Assembly: GCF_963169125.1 (NCBI RefSeq)
Contig: NC_084793.1
Coordinates: 141,462,297 to 141,526,296, forward strand
DNA length: 64,000 bases
From: Humulus lupulus
Taxonomy: Eukaryota; Streptophyta; Magnoliopsida; Rosales; Cannabaceae
Direction: 5' to 3'
The notes beneath the pieces are model-generated. The model was not told the DNA's origin and ran no database searches. It worked only from the letters and a program-made list of their open reading frames with translations. Below are positions 22,201 to 33,850 of this stretch, in pieces. Numbering within the stretch: position 1 is the first letter of the stretch; each line of letters starts with the position of its first letter. The translations under genes were made by a program, and so were the position numbers.

Positions 22201-22859
22201 GAAGTTCCTTTACCTCGAGGAGTCTTGGTTTGATCCTGCCTGGGTGGAGTCTTTTTACTGCCTGATCAGTGACTCCCTGATCTAGAAGTTTCTGATTGGT
22301 GGTTCCTAGAGGGGATTCTAGAGTTCCCCCTTTGAGTCAAGGTAGTGCCAGATCGAACCCCATCCTCTTCCCGACCAGGAGGGTTACTCCTGCTTCTGTT
22401 TGGTCCCTGAGAATTGACTCTGTCCATAGTTTTTAGACCAACATCTGTATTCCTTTCTCCCTGGGTAGCTGCTCCTCATGCTGCAGTTTGGGCATTGGCC
22501 TGGGTCAACTGCATAGCCACCTCCAGAGCAAGTGCAGCCTTGCGGTGCCGCCTATCGGCCTCCTCCTGCCGTCGCCTGATCTCCTCGCTCCTGGCATCCA
22601 TCTCCCATCTTTGCTATTCAAACACAACTTTCTATCTGGCCATCTCTTCAGCAAATGACTCCTGTCAAGCATTGAATTATGCCATCTCCTCTTGGAAGGC
22701 CCTCATGGGTTCCTGGAATTGTTCAACCTCTAAAGTCATTTCTTCGAGGAAGACCCTGGGTTCAGTCTCGTGGTCTTGAGGGCTAGGACCTTCTGATCTA
22801 GTAGGCTCTTTAGATGTGCCTAGCTTCTTGGAGGCTGCATTGGTATTCTTGGGAGCCAT
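19280..22859 (-). pseudogene. gag-PR-RT fragment of element B
   Basis: gag starts MAPKNTNAASKK at 22859. Capsid motifs PTMLSDTAQEWYWKF, ITSWESF and NYIQRFMREA lie around 21593-21280. The zinc knuckle is [15 protein letters not shown] near 20870, its first cysteine replaced by tyrosine. Protease is [15 protein letters not shown] near 20400, then VIYGFTGEGLSPAG. RT segments LVPKSNGKWRTCVDFTDMN and ACPKDCFPLPRI lie in 19641-19280. Several frame breaks separate these parts, so it is non-functional. Confidence 0.88.
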
Positions 22860-22893
22860 AATAATGCGATAATAGTGTGTTTCTTCTCTTCAG

Positions 22894-22915
22894 GCTCTTA
22901 ATGAAAGCACCAAAA
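22894..22915 (-). promoter_or_regulatory. Primer-binding site of element B
   Basis: On the minus strand TTTTGGTGCTTTCATTAAGAG follows the LTR end, close to the primer-binding sites of A and E. Confidence 0.7.
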
Positions 22916-23724
22916 TGTTGACCACGATTTTGGCCAACGACGAATAGACGTCAAAACTACAATAAACCTTCAAGAGAAAATACGACACTGATAATTTTAT
23001 AGTGGTTCAGCCCCAATATGTTGGTAATAGCCTATTCCACTTCGAGTTTTATATATAGATCTACCCTCAAGATCAGATGAACCTGTGTCAACTGAGTTTC
23101 TTAAGTGTAAATGCAAGATTTCTCTCAGAATACAAATGCGCTCTCAGAAAAAATCAGAATCTGAATCCCTTCAATGATGCCATGAGCTCTTTATTTATAG
23201 GCTCAGGATCGTACAAATCAAAATCCCTCATAATCGGGATATTTCAGTTGCTCTCCAATATTTAATTAATAATAAAATTTAAAATACAACAATATGCGAT
23301 TTCCTTGGGATAATCTGAGAGATTCCCGCTGTGGGTACGATTAATTCTAGCTGAAGTCGTTACTGAAATTTTGCTGCATAATGATGATCTATCTGGTCAG
23401 CAAACTTCACTCCTTGAAGTGAGACTGGTCAGCCAAAGCACCCTTCCGGTTAGGCAAAACTTTTGACTGACCGGATACACTTGACTCCAAGATGACTGGT
23501 CGGCCAAAACGACTGACTGGTCGGCCAAACACTTTACTGGTCAGTCAAAAATCTTTACGGGTCGGACAGAAATTCTACCAGGTCGGTCAGATCACTTCCA
23601 AACTAGATAAATAATTTTCATGTCAGTAATATCACAAGATTAATCTCAAACCTTTGGCCTAGCCATTTATTGTCACTTGTCACTTTTATTGCCACGTCAT
23701 CGTTTTCAAATTTAGGGGATAACA
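22916..23724 (-). repeat. 5' LTR of element B (809 bp)
   Basis: On the minus strand it runs from TGTTATCCCCTAAATTTG to GTGGTCAACA. A TATA-like CCTATAAATAAAG lies near 23190-23205. The plus-strand phrase GACTGGTCGGCCAAA recurs in variants around 23420-23560, an internal short-repeat cluster. Confidence 0.82.
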
Positions 23725-24890
23725 AGTGGATTTACCAAATATAATTGAGGTATGATTAAGGTCTCATTGATGAAGTAAAAATGGTTTTAGAACCATTAGA
23801 TCAAGTCTTGATGGGAGGTATAAATAATCAGTGGTGTTGACGCAAAGTCAAAACGAGCTTAGCATAAGTGCGCTACGCTCAATCGGGTAAGCATAACTAT
23901 TAAGTATGAACTCGTATGGACCTAAGGTTTGGTTTGAGTGTTTCACACATAAGGAGAATAGGCCTAGCAGATGATTAAGTCAAAATTATTGAAGTGATAA
24001 GGTTTTCATAAGTCAAAAGTGAAATGATAAAGTGAAAGGTGTCAAATTTTGATACAATAAGACCAGATCATTGAAAATAAAGGATTGTTATCAACCTTAT
24101 CACTTTACAAGACCAAGACTCTGAAAATAGAGAGAAAAGAAAACCAAAAATATTTATTGGCTGGATTGAAGAGATTCTAAGGAGATTCAAGTTAAATCAA
24201 AGCCAAAGAAGTGGATTAAGCTTAGTTTTGGCATTTTTATGATAAGTTCTTGTACTTGGAAGTCAAACCACACTTTTGAATTTTACTGAGAGCTTATCTA
24301 TGGTGTTTTATCTTTTTAAGATATTTCTTGGTGGTGCCCAAGTGGTTTGAGGTTTACAAAAGCTAGAAGAGATTATTTTCACCGAAAAGTTGCTCGGTAA
24401 ATGAAATTTTGTGTTTTATGAGGTTTTTGTGGTTCTTGGAGTACAAAATGATTTTTAGTTATTTGATTGAGTTTATAAGAGGGTAGATATGTTTATAAAT
24501 ATTTGAATAGACGTGGAGACTCATTTAATTTGGGTGATGAACTTGGAAATTAGAATTTTATCAAAATCGGTATATGATAACTTTATGAAAAATTATGTCG
24601 ATATTTGGGATATGTGGTTATGGCAGGTTATTTGATGTTGATTACTGATTGATTTTGATATTTGGAGATAGCTAAAGTTAAGGGGAAGCTCTATCAAAAT
24701 TTCTCCAAGTGTCTAAGATAAATCTAATGCTCAATCTAAGTGGTTTAAGGCATTTTAGGCATGATTTGGATATGAAATTTGATATGATGTTTCATGGATA
24801 TTTTTAAATGATAGTTAAATGACTTACTTCCATCTTTATGATGTGAAATTCATGCCATTGTCAGGATAAACACATCAACACCTAAGACAT
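23725..24890 (+). repeat. Mosaic piece 1 of an old chromovirus-like LTR (C)
   Basis: No coding frame. Composition and phrasing (alternating GT/AT-rich tracts, short R/U5-like motifs) resemble long Tekay-type LTRs. Together with 26691-27648 and 53986-56135 it may be one LTR split by later insertions; its start is lost against element B. Assignment is tentative. Confidence 0.35.
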
Positions 24891-26690
24891 TGTTGGGGTT
24901 TATGCCCTTATAAAACCATGTCATACATGTAACACGATTTCATGTTGTCAATAAAAGTAGTAGAAATAATTTAGTTTGACAACCATGTTACTTTCTTGTT
25001 TTATTACATGATTATTGAAATAATACAAACATTTATAAAATTCTGAACATACGGATAGTTACAATTATAGTGACTAGGTCATAGTGGATTATAGTTGTAA
25101 TTATATGCTCAAAAGAACGAGTCCTAAGATTAGATCAGTGCATTGGATTTTCACTGATTAGGCAATCTATGATATGATCTACTTACACATTCGGGGTGTG
25201 ATGTCTTGTCCAAGGCATTGACCAAGTAGATAAGATCGAATGTATTCGGTTACATCGAACTAGGAACGATATTGATTATTGATTGATAAATAAGTATCGT
25301 TGTTATCAAATCTAATCAATGTCATTACGTTGACCATAGGTTAAGTCATTCTTAATTATGAGTGATAATATTCTACTAATTATATTATTTAAATCTTTTG
25401 ACTTGTTCATTACCAGCTTACCTTACGGTCTAGCCCATACTTACATCTTGGAGATTTAGTAGTGTAATTGAGTGGGAGTATTATTCATAGATATGAAATC
25501 TATAACTTCTATATGAGAAGTGAAAAGATGCTTTCCTTAATTGCTTTGTTCAAAAGTTTAAATGATTGAGATCTCATTTATGTGATTAACTTTACATAAA
25601 TAGCATTTATAAGGAACTTAGTGAGAGTTAAGGATAAAATACTGATGAGGGGTAAAATGGTAATTTACACCCATCTCGTTAGTAAGTCATCGATAGTGGA
25701 TTGACTGACTATAATGGTTATTATAGTGGATAACGTATTTATGGTTTGGAAAATATGTTCTATGAATTCAAGAGTTCAATTGTGAGTCTATAATGGAGTC
25801 ACGGGGAATTAATAAGGTAGTGAAATTATTCGTAAATAAATTTACAGTAACTTATTGGAGCTTGATTTCACGGATCCATGGTCCCCGCATCACCTTTGAG
25901 TAAATTATCTAGAATGTCTCAATTAATTAATTTAATTATCAATTATGATTTTTAAAGTTGACTAGGTCAATTTTGAAAAATTTACAAAGATATGAGATTT
26001 AGAGAATAAAAGAGAATCTTTGGTTAAATTTATTAAAATTGATAAATTGGTGTCAATATAAATAAATAATATTAAATCAAGTTTCAAATTATAATTAGTT
26101 AATTTGAATAAGGATTTAATTAATTAATTAAAAAAAATAAAAGGTTTTGAATTTAGGCCCAATTGGATTTAAATTCAAAACAAAGAGATTGAGCCTAAGT
26201 CTATTTATGGCAGCCCAAGGCTTTTATTTTAAATTTATTTTAAATTAAAATAAAGCCCATTAAGTTGCCTATATAAGGAATATAATATCTAGGGATTTCA
26301 TAAGGAAGTGAGTTTTCAGTTGATTGGTAAGTGAAAACCTAGACAGTCTAACCTTTCTTGGCCACCCTCTCTTCTTCTTCTCTTCTAGATCTCTATCTCA
26401 TGTGTTGAGAACCAGCCCACACTAGTTCTAGGTTGATCAAAGGCTTGGTGAGGAAGATTGTGTTGTTGATCTAGTTCAATCTCTTGATAATACTCTGCTA
26501 GAGAAAGGAATCAAGTGTTAGAGAGATTGAATGAAGGAGTTGTTCCAGTTCCACTGCGTAATGTAAGTTTTTCTTTACTTTGTATTTGTATCAATTTCAT
26601 AGGAGCATGTTCTATGAATTTTCATGTTTGTTTGATAATATGTAAATTGCATGAAAATAAATAAAGATCCTGCAATATGTATTTCCAACA
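24891..26690 (+). repeat. Angela-like Copia solo LTR (1,800 bp)
   Basis: Begins TGTTGGGGTTTATGCCC and ends TTTCCAACA, flanked by GACAT (24886-24890) and GACAC (26691-26695), a 4/5 target duplication. It contains TCATGTGTTGAG and CCACTGCGTA, also seen in the two other large solo LTRs here. No coding frame and no internal LTR pair, so a solo LTR formed by recombination is the simplest reading. Confidence 0.75.
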
Positions 26691-27648
26691 GACACCACTT
26701 GTTACACGGTGAAATATATTTTGGACACAAGGTAAGTAAAGTACTCAACTGCAACACAAGAATTACATGTTATGTGAAAGTATGCATTGTATGAATATGT
26801 TGTGATGTGAGTAAGTGGTATTAGCATACATTGACACTTCATCATAAATTTGTATGCATGACATAATAGTGATATGGTGAATTATTGTATGATATAAGAC
26901 CATGCATGATATTATGATGATTAATTATGCGATGCCTTAGCAAATTTTATTCAACATAAAAGTAAGTTGTAATAAAGAGTTTAACTTCAGTGCCACTGTT
27001 TTGAAAAGGCAAATGAGAGTGTAAGTAAGTGTAAACGGAAGCCTATAGTTAGGCTCATAGTGGTAGCCCAATACTTTGGGCTAGGTTTTAGTGAACCAAT
27101 TATATTGTTTGCCATGTTCCCGTATTTATTTCTCCTCCATATGAGTTATTGTTATATGTATTGACACCACAGTGTGTGACCGCTTTAACTCTTGAGCCCA
27201 ACGGGGCAACGATGGAATAAAGTTTTTAATGCGCCCTACTGTGGTGATGGCTAGCTGGAGGAGAACCCATGGGATTTTATATTATATGTGTAACAGGCCC
27301 TGCAGGCATTGGCCTAATCAAACAGTGTACCAAAATATTAAGGGGCTCAAAATTTAAAAAGAAGTTGTGTATGCCCATTGACATTGGGTAATCATTAGCA
27401 TTGCATGCATTACTTTGCTTACTGAGCTTTAGGCTCACAATTTTCTTGTGAAACCTAAGGGCTTCTCAGGTTGAAAAGTCAAAATAAATAAATTATATAT
27501 GTAAGTGGTGGGACCCACTTATTCTTTTATTAATTTTCAGTTTTTTTTCCCTTTATCTTCTCCCTCCCCGACTCTTCTTCTTCTTTTTCTTTTCTTCCTT
27601 GCTTTTCTCTCGGCAAGCCACGGCAAGGGCACCAGACCCAACCACTGC
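26691..27648 (+). repeat. Mosaic piece 2 of old LTR-like sequence (C)
   Basis: Non-coding. It contains a GGGCTCAAAA phrase and the segment TTACTGAGCTTTAGGCTCAC common in chromovirus LTRs. The last 5 bp (27644-27648, ACTGC) are the left target duplication of element D. Confidence 0.35.
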
Positions 27649-30600
27649 TGTAATGCCCCGAAATCCCTAATGTGGTTTAATGGCTGGATTAGTAGGTCGA
27701 GAGGGTCATAATTGTTTTATTACACCATTAAATGATTATATGCATGTTTATGTGAATTATATTATAATATGATGTTAAATGCATGCATGTTGGTCCACAT
27801 TTGATTACAGGGGTATTTTGGTAATTTGGCCCGCTGAGGGCATATTTGTATATTTTGGTGCATGCTTGTGATTAATTGTTGATGCCACATTATAATGTGG
27901 ATTTTTTTGAGCTATTCGGCATGAGACGATCTCTGAATATAAACTATCGGTTTGGTCATAACAAGTTTAAGCTCGGGGCTCGGGGTGAGTCTCGAGGTAT
28001 TTCGGTGATTAGAGCGTTACCGGGAATTAAAGGGTAACAGGATAAGAATAATTGATATTTGAGAATATTGAGAATAGCGGGAATTGGAGAGCATTAATTA
28101 TGATTAACGAGATAGGTTCAAAAAGGCAGTTTTACCCTTGGGAGTCTTTAGAAGCTTTTAAATGACCTAGGGGCATTAAGGTCATTTGGCATGGATATAT
28201 ATGATTTATTGGCTATAGAAACCTGTAGAAAGAATAGAACAAAATAGAGCCAAGCTTCCTCCTTCACGTTCATCATTTTTCCTCTTGCTTCCTTTGAAGT
28301 TTGTGATCCCAAATTGAAGAATCAAGCTAGGAGATCAAAGCTCGGAGGTTGTAGACTTAGTTCATTCATTGAAAGGGATTCAAAACCAGTTTAAGGTAAG
28401 ATTTTATCCATGAAACCTTGGTTATGCTATGTTTTCTTATAGTTTACAGCCTATGGATTTTGATATAAATAGTTGGAATCAATGGAAGTTTTTGGAAGAA
28501 GTTCACTTGGGTTTTGATGGTTATATGGTGGATAAGTTGTGGTAATAATTGGTGGCATTGTATAGTGATATTGGGAGAGTTTTGATAAGGTTTTGAAATA
28601 TGTTTGAAGGAGAAAAACAGAGGTTTTTGGCTGAGTTTTGGGTGGGGTCGCGGCTCTGTTCTAGAGCGCTGCGACCCAAGCTTGTTGAAGAAGAAGGTGG
28701 TGCTGAAGAGGCCTAAGGGCCGTGACGCTTGGGGAAGGGTCGTGACGCTTGAGGGCTTTCTTGGCCAAAAGTGTGTTTTTGACTTAGGGATTCAAACCTT
28801 AGGCCTTGGGATCGATCCTACTACCCGGTTTAGTGGGATTCGATGTCCCGAATGCTAGGTCTTGGTCCAGGAATATTTTATTATTCATTTTATTGATGGA
28901 ATCCCATAATTGGTTATGACCAGGTAACTGCTAAGGGACAAAAAGATAGATCGTTCTCAAGGGTCATTCTTATATTAATTCTCATTTGAACCAGAGGTAA
29001 GAAAACTACACCCTGTATGACATTCATGATTGTTGTTGAGGCATGTTGATTGGTAAATGTGGACATTGATTGCATATTAAATGCTTAGCAGAGCTTGCTT
29101 ACTTGTGTATGACACTGATTAGTCAGGGATGGCACTGGTCGCGTATTACTCACTTGAGAGTGAGAAACAGCATAAGCGTCCTGAACGCAGGGCCGATAAA
29201 AGATTAGATCTAATCGATATCAGCGTTGAATAACTCTAGGGGCGTTAATGCTGGACCGACCCTATGATCGATGAAACTTATAAGTGCTTGACTAGTCTAA
29301 GACTAGTTACTTAGAGCCATGGCCAAAGGCCTAGGTGACAGCTTGTCACATGGCTAGGGAGCGGAATCCCATGGTTATGAGTCTTGTTGGAAATGTGCCC
29401 TGAAAGCATATGTAGTAGACATTGTTTTTTGAAATAAATAAATAAATTGAATTTGTTGTGCATATATTTTATGGACTATATTATTCTATGATAATATTAT
29501 GTAAATATCAGGAAAATTCCTAAGTTCATGTATGTAATCTCAAACACGTATTAGTACGAGAGGATTGTGTTTGAGATAAATGAACTTGAATAGTTCGCAG
29601 TAAAATAAAGTTATGGAATCTTTAGATTAATTACTGCAAGTACGGTCCACTAGTATTATGAATACATGTGATCTAGATCCGGATCACTAGTGTGGTAAGA
29701 CACTTTAGTGGAGGTGCTTTATATATTAGAGAATATATAGAACTGGACCAGATATGTTTATTAATACTTAGTTAAATACCGTTTCAAAGTATTAATTAAA
29801 TATATCAACTGATGATCATATACAAATAGATCTTAATCCTGAGGTTACTATGAACTCCTGTTTATGTTATATGAGTTCTTTGATTCACTTGTTAGGGTCT
29901 GTCAGAATGATCAGGCTAAAAACTTTTGTTTTGGGAACTCATTAATATAGATGGCTAGGGACATAGTATACAGATATGGAATCTATACCTTCTCGCAAGA
30001 GATTGAATGATGGTTCTCTTAAGGGTTGACTTTTGGGACTGAAATGTTATTGAGCTCAAATTCATAATTTAGTTATGAATTAACCTTCACTAGTAGAGTC
30101 AATGGTACTTAAGGAAACAAGACATAATTAAAAGGGTAAAACGGTAATTTTATTCCCGATTAATTATGAACTATTATTAGAGGGTCAAGTTGTATGCAAT
30201 GATTATATCAATGGACGCTTTATGATTATAAAGTACTCAGTAAATGAAATGTATATAATTACAAGAGTGCAGTCTCATATTTATAGTGGAATAATCATGA
30301 GATTAATAAATTAAGATTATTTAATTAAAGAGTTTAATTGATAATCTCAAATTTATTGGAGCTTGGAATTATAGGTCCATAGGTCCCCATAGCGGCTCTA
30401 TCAACACTGTTCAAGGTAAGAGTTGAAATGAAGGGAAAATAGTTTAAAGACATATTTAAGAAGAAACTTGTTCTTCAGGCCAAATATGCAATTATATGAT
30501 AATATTGATTAATTAATTGTTTACAAATTAGTTGTAGTTAACAAAATTAATTAATATTTAATTATTGTATAATTTTCGAAATTATACTAAATAATTAAAT

Positions 30601-32279
30601 TAAATTTCGAAATTTAATTAAATAATTAATTGTAATTTTCGAAATTATGATTAATTAAATATTTATTTTCGAAAATTTGGGTTTAATTAATTAGTAGAAT
30701 TAATTAAATATATTTATTTGAGTGGGAGATGATAATCTGATAAGTTCAAATTGGATTTGAATTTAAAAGATTGATATTTATTCAAATAATTAATTATATT
30801 TGATAATTAATCAAAAAGATAGTTAATTTGAATTAGCTATCAGGTTGTTAGATCTTATCTGACAAAGAAATTTGAATAAATAATTAAATAAAATTTGAAA
30901 AACTAATGTCCCTAGAAATTAGGAAGCTACACGTTCACACACAGTCCATAGACTGTGTGTGGCATGTAGAGCAGTATTTTTTCAGGGATGGGATTTTCAA
31001 TTTTATTTGTTTAATTAATTAATTAATGGATAATTCAAAAATTGGTTTTTGGATTTTTTCATTAATGGAATAATTAATTAATTAAAAAGTAAATTGTAAA
31101 ATGGTTACAGATTTATTTTTTAAATTTTGAATATTTTCTGTTAAGTAAGACTGATCAGATGATTATTCAAAAAGAAGAGAAGTGAGTGTGAGACAACTCA
31201 GATTATTCGCTCTGTGAAAAATAGAACGATAGTTTTCTCTCTCCCTGAAAATAAAGAACCAATTCTCAGGCATATTCTCTTGATCTCATGTGTTGAGTAC
31301 ATCAAGTAGAATCACAAATAAACTATCCTTCGTTCTCTAAGTGCCCACACATTTCTTGAGGTGTAGAGAACGCTTTGGAAGATCTTGGTGTGAGTACGTG
31401 GAGCGGCTTGGATAGGAAGATCGTTCTAAATACGAGAAGATAGCAAGGACACTTGATAGGCTTCAAGAGGTATGATTTCTATCACTATCTTGCTTATGAT
31501 TAATGTATGTATATTAATGGATCCGCATATTTAAAGGTAGTTTAAATATGTTACAAAATTTTTGTTGTACACTGGGCCAACCATACCACCTTTCCGCTGC
31601 GTATTAGGAAACTCGTTCCTAACAAGTCTATGGTCATGAGGTAGGTTATGTTGGTGACTAGTCATCAAGCACCTATCTTGTTTAAGCTAGTGAAAGGATC
31701 ACTTATTTGGAAAGCCCCAGTGACCCTATCGTCACATGGCTGGAGGGAACAGAACCCACCTTAGTGACTTTTGCGACTGTCACTAATTTGTTTTGGACTG
31801 AAAGTCCTGAATGATGATCATGATCATTGTTGATACAATATTCATGATATATTGTATTTTCTTGTTGGGCTTTGGCTCATGGGTGCTATGTGGTGTAGGT
31901 AAAGGGAAAGAGAAGCTCACCCAGCCTTGAGTGGAGAGCTTAGGTGGTGCTGTGTACATATGCAGTCGCTTGACCACCACGACCAAGGAGTTCTCAGAGG
32001 AACTAGGGGGTTTACCCTATTTTTGCTGCTTAGGTCGACGGGTTGTAAAATTTAAACAGTAATGACCATTTGGAGTTGTAAATAACTTGTAAATGTTTTT
32101 ATGGGCCCATGAACAGTTTTATGTATTGAATAAAATATATCATTTCCTTTTGATTGGTTTTCCACCTTAGCTTGTTAATAACACTTAGAAGCACGTTTTT
32201 AACCAAAGAACTCGGGTAGCGAGTTAAATTAATGGTTCACCATTCACCGTAACTGTTCTGGGGTAACTAGGGCGTTACA
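27649..32279 (+). repeat. 5' LTR of element D, interrupted
   Basis: 2,386 bp once the 29385-31624 insertion and one copy of its target duplication are excluded. It aligns with 37246-37323 plus 51608-53985. A pyrimidine-rich R/U5 section and the end GGGGTAACTAGGGCGTTACA are recognisable. Confidence 0.92.
29385..31624 (+). repeat. Angela-like Copia solo LTR (2,240 bp) inside the LTR of D
   Basis: TGTTGGAAATGTGCCC to CGTTCCTAACA with perfect AGTCT target duplications (29380-29384, 31625-31629). The other LTR of D is uninterrupted at the same point (about 53340). It carries TCATGTGTTGAG (about 31285), TTTCCGCTGCGTA near the end and an 11-bp stem with 4-nt loop at 30936-30961. No coding capacity. 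Confidence 0.88.
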
Positions 32280-32282
32280 ACT

Positions 32283-32294
32283 TGGTATCAGAGC
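32283..32294 (+). promoter_or_regulatory. Primer-binding site of element D (initiator tRNA-Met)
   Basis: TGGTATCAGAGC, three bases after the LTR end; this is the standard plant site complementary to the 3' end of initiator tRNA-Met. From here to about 32740 is the non-coding leader. Confidence 0.9.
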
Positions 32295-32744
32295 GTCCCA
32301 AGGTTAGGGTTCGTGTAGATTGGCTGGGCATGTACGCTCACCATTGAAGACAAGCTCGACTCATGGTTTGGTAACTATTTATGTAGTTATATGTATAACT
32401 GCTTAAATATAGTATATATGCTTTACCTGTATGCATGAGACACCATGTTAAACTTGTGCCCTGAATAATACATTCTCAGCAACTGTGTGCTAAATAGTAC
32501 TGAAATTGCTGGAACATACTTATTGGCATTGTTGATTGTGAATTATTATGTGATACATGCTAAGTGCTAAATGTTATAAACATGTATCTGCTTGTATATT
32601 TGTATGACTGTGGAATATGATAACTATCTGTTTGTTCTTGGACAGTAAGGCGGCAAGAGGTTTAGTTATTACTACCTGACTGGCTGTATTGACTATTGTT
32701 TCAGCAAGGTATCAGTGATAAGAATGAATCCAGGGTAGACAGAT

Positions 32745-33850
32745 ATGTCAGCTGGCCAGAGTGATCAAGGCCAGAATAATAACAACCAGGGTCAAGAAAA
32801 TGACCAAGGACAGATTCCACAGCCAGCTTCTGTAAACTGGTAGCAGATAATTAGTTACCTGCAGGCTACAGTGTTGAGATAGGGAGAAGAGCTTCATCTC
32901 CTAAGATAACAACAAGCACCTGTAGTGGCCAGTGTATCAGAGGCACCTCCTGTGTTGGTGCTAGTAGCTGGGCAGCTGCCTGGGGTTGGAAATAAATGGG
33001 AGCCTCTTTATGAAAGGTTCAGGAAGCAACAACCTCTAGTTTTTTTTAGGACAATGCAGATCCTGCCAAGGCAGAGCAATGGGTGAGTATGATTACCACC
33101 ATCCTGGATTTCATGAGGGTGACTGGTAACGAGAGGGTGGCTTGTGCCACTTATATGTTTCGGGAGGATGCTCGAATTTGGTGAGAGGTTATTACCCGGA
33201 CCAGAAATGTTAATGTCCTATGTTGGGAAGAGTTTTAGACTCAATTCAACGAGAAATATTACAATGATGCCATTAGGGCGGCAAAAGTTGAGGAATTCAT
33301 TAGGCTACTTCAGGGAGGTTTGTCAGTCACTGAGTATGCCTTGAAATTTGATCTCTTTGTGAAATTTTCCATGGAGCTGGTGCCCACTGATGGGACCAGA
33401 AGAGAGAGATTTCTGCAGGGACTACAACCCAGATTAGCCTGTGACGTACGTATTACCACTGTGGCTGGGGTTACTACCTATGCACAGGTGGTTGAGAAGG
33501 CACTCACAGCTGAGAGTGCAAAGAACAAGATCTGGCGAGATAGTGCAGCCAGAAAGTAGTTCAGGAGGACAAGTCCTCCATTTGTGGGTTCTGGTAGGGG
33601 TGGAGGCCCCAGTGAGCAGAAGAGCAAGGTTCCTGATACCTTCCCAGTTCCAGGTCCTGATAGGCGGCCTCATGGTTTCTCAATGGGTCGTCTAGGTGGT
33701 AATGAAGCCTGGAAGTCTTATCCTGAATGCCCTAGATGCAAGAGGCATCATTTGGGAGAATGTAGGGCAAGGGCCTACTTCTCATGTGGAGCCGTGGGTC
33801 ATCTTAGAAAGAATTCTCCTAAGGCAAGAAAAGAAGAACCCAGAAAAGTG
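32745..33850 (+). pseudogene. gag of element D
   Basis: The frame opens with MSAGQSDQGQNNN at 32745 and carries stops at 32841 (TAG), 32880 (TAG), 32907 (TAA) and 33557 (TAG), plus frame changes between about 33000 and 33330. Capsid motifs: LVFF, YFREV-like, SVTEYALKFD, ELVPTDG, RFLQGLQPRLACDV. The zinc-knuckle area ([12 protein letters not shown], then [14 protein letters not shown]) has lost its first and last cysteines. Non-functional. Confidence 0.85.

Larger units (their letters stand above)
19280..23724 (-). mobile_element. Element B: truncated Tat-lineage Gypsy element (5' LTR, gag, PR, part of RT)
   Basis: Oriented opposite to A. From its 5' end: LTR 23724-22916, primer-binding site, gag from ATG at 22859, protease, then RT broken off after GYNQIS at 19280, where the 3' LTR of A begins. 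The remaining RT, RNase H, integrase and 3' LTR are missing from both sides of A. The 5 bp outside its 5' LTR (23725-23729) are AGTGG; the partner duplication cannot be checked. Confidence 0.88.

Noticed and set aside
28604..28858. Plus-strand 84-codon frame in LTR D, partly repeated near 52630
   Set aside because: LTR sequence; not conserved between the two copies.
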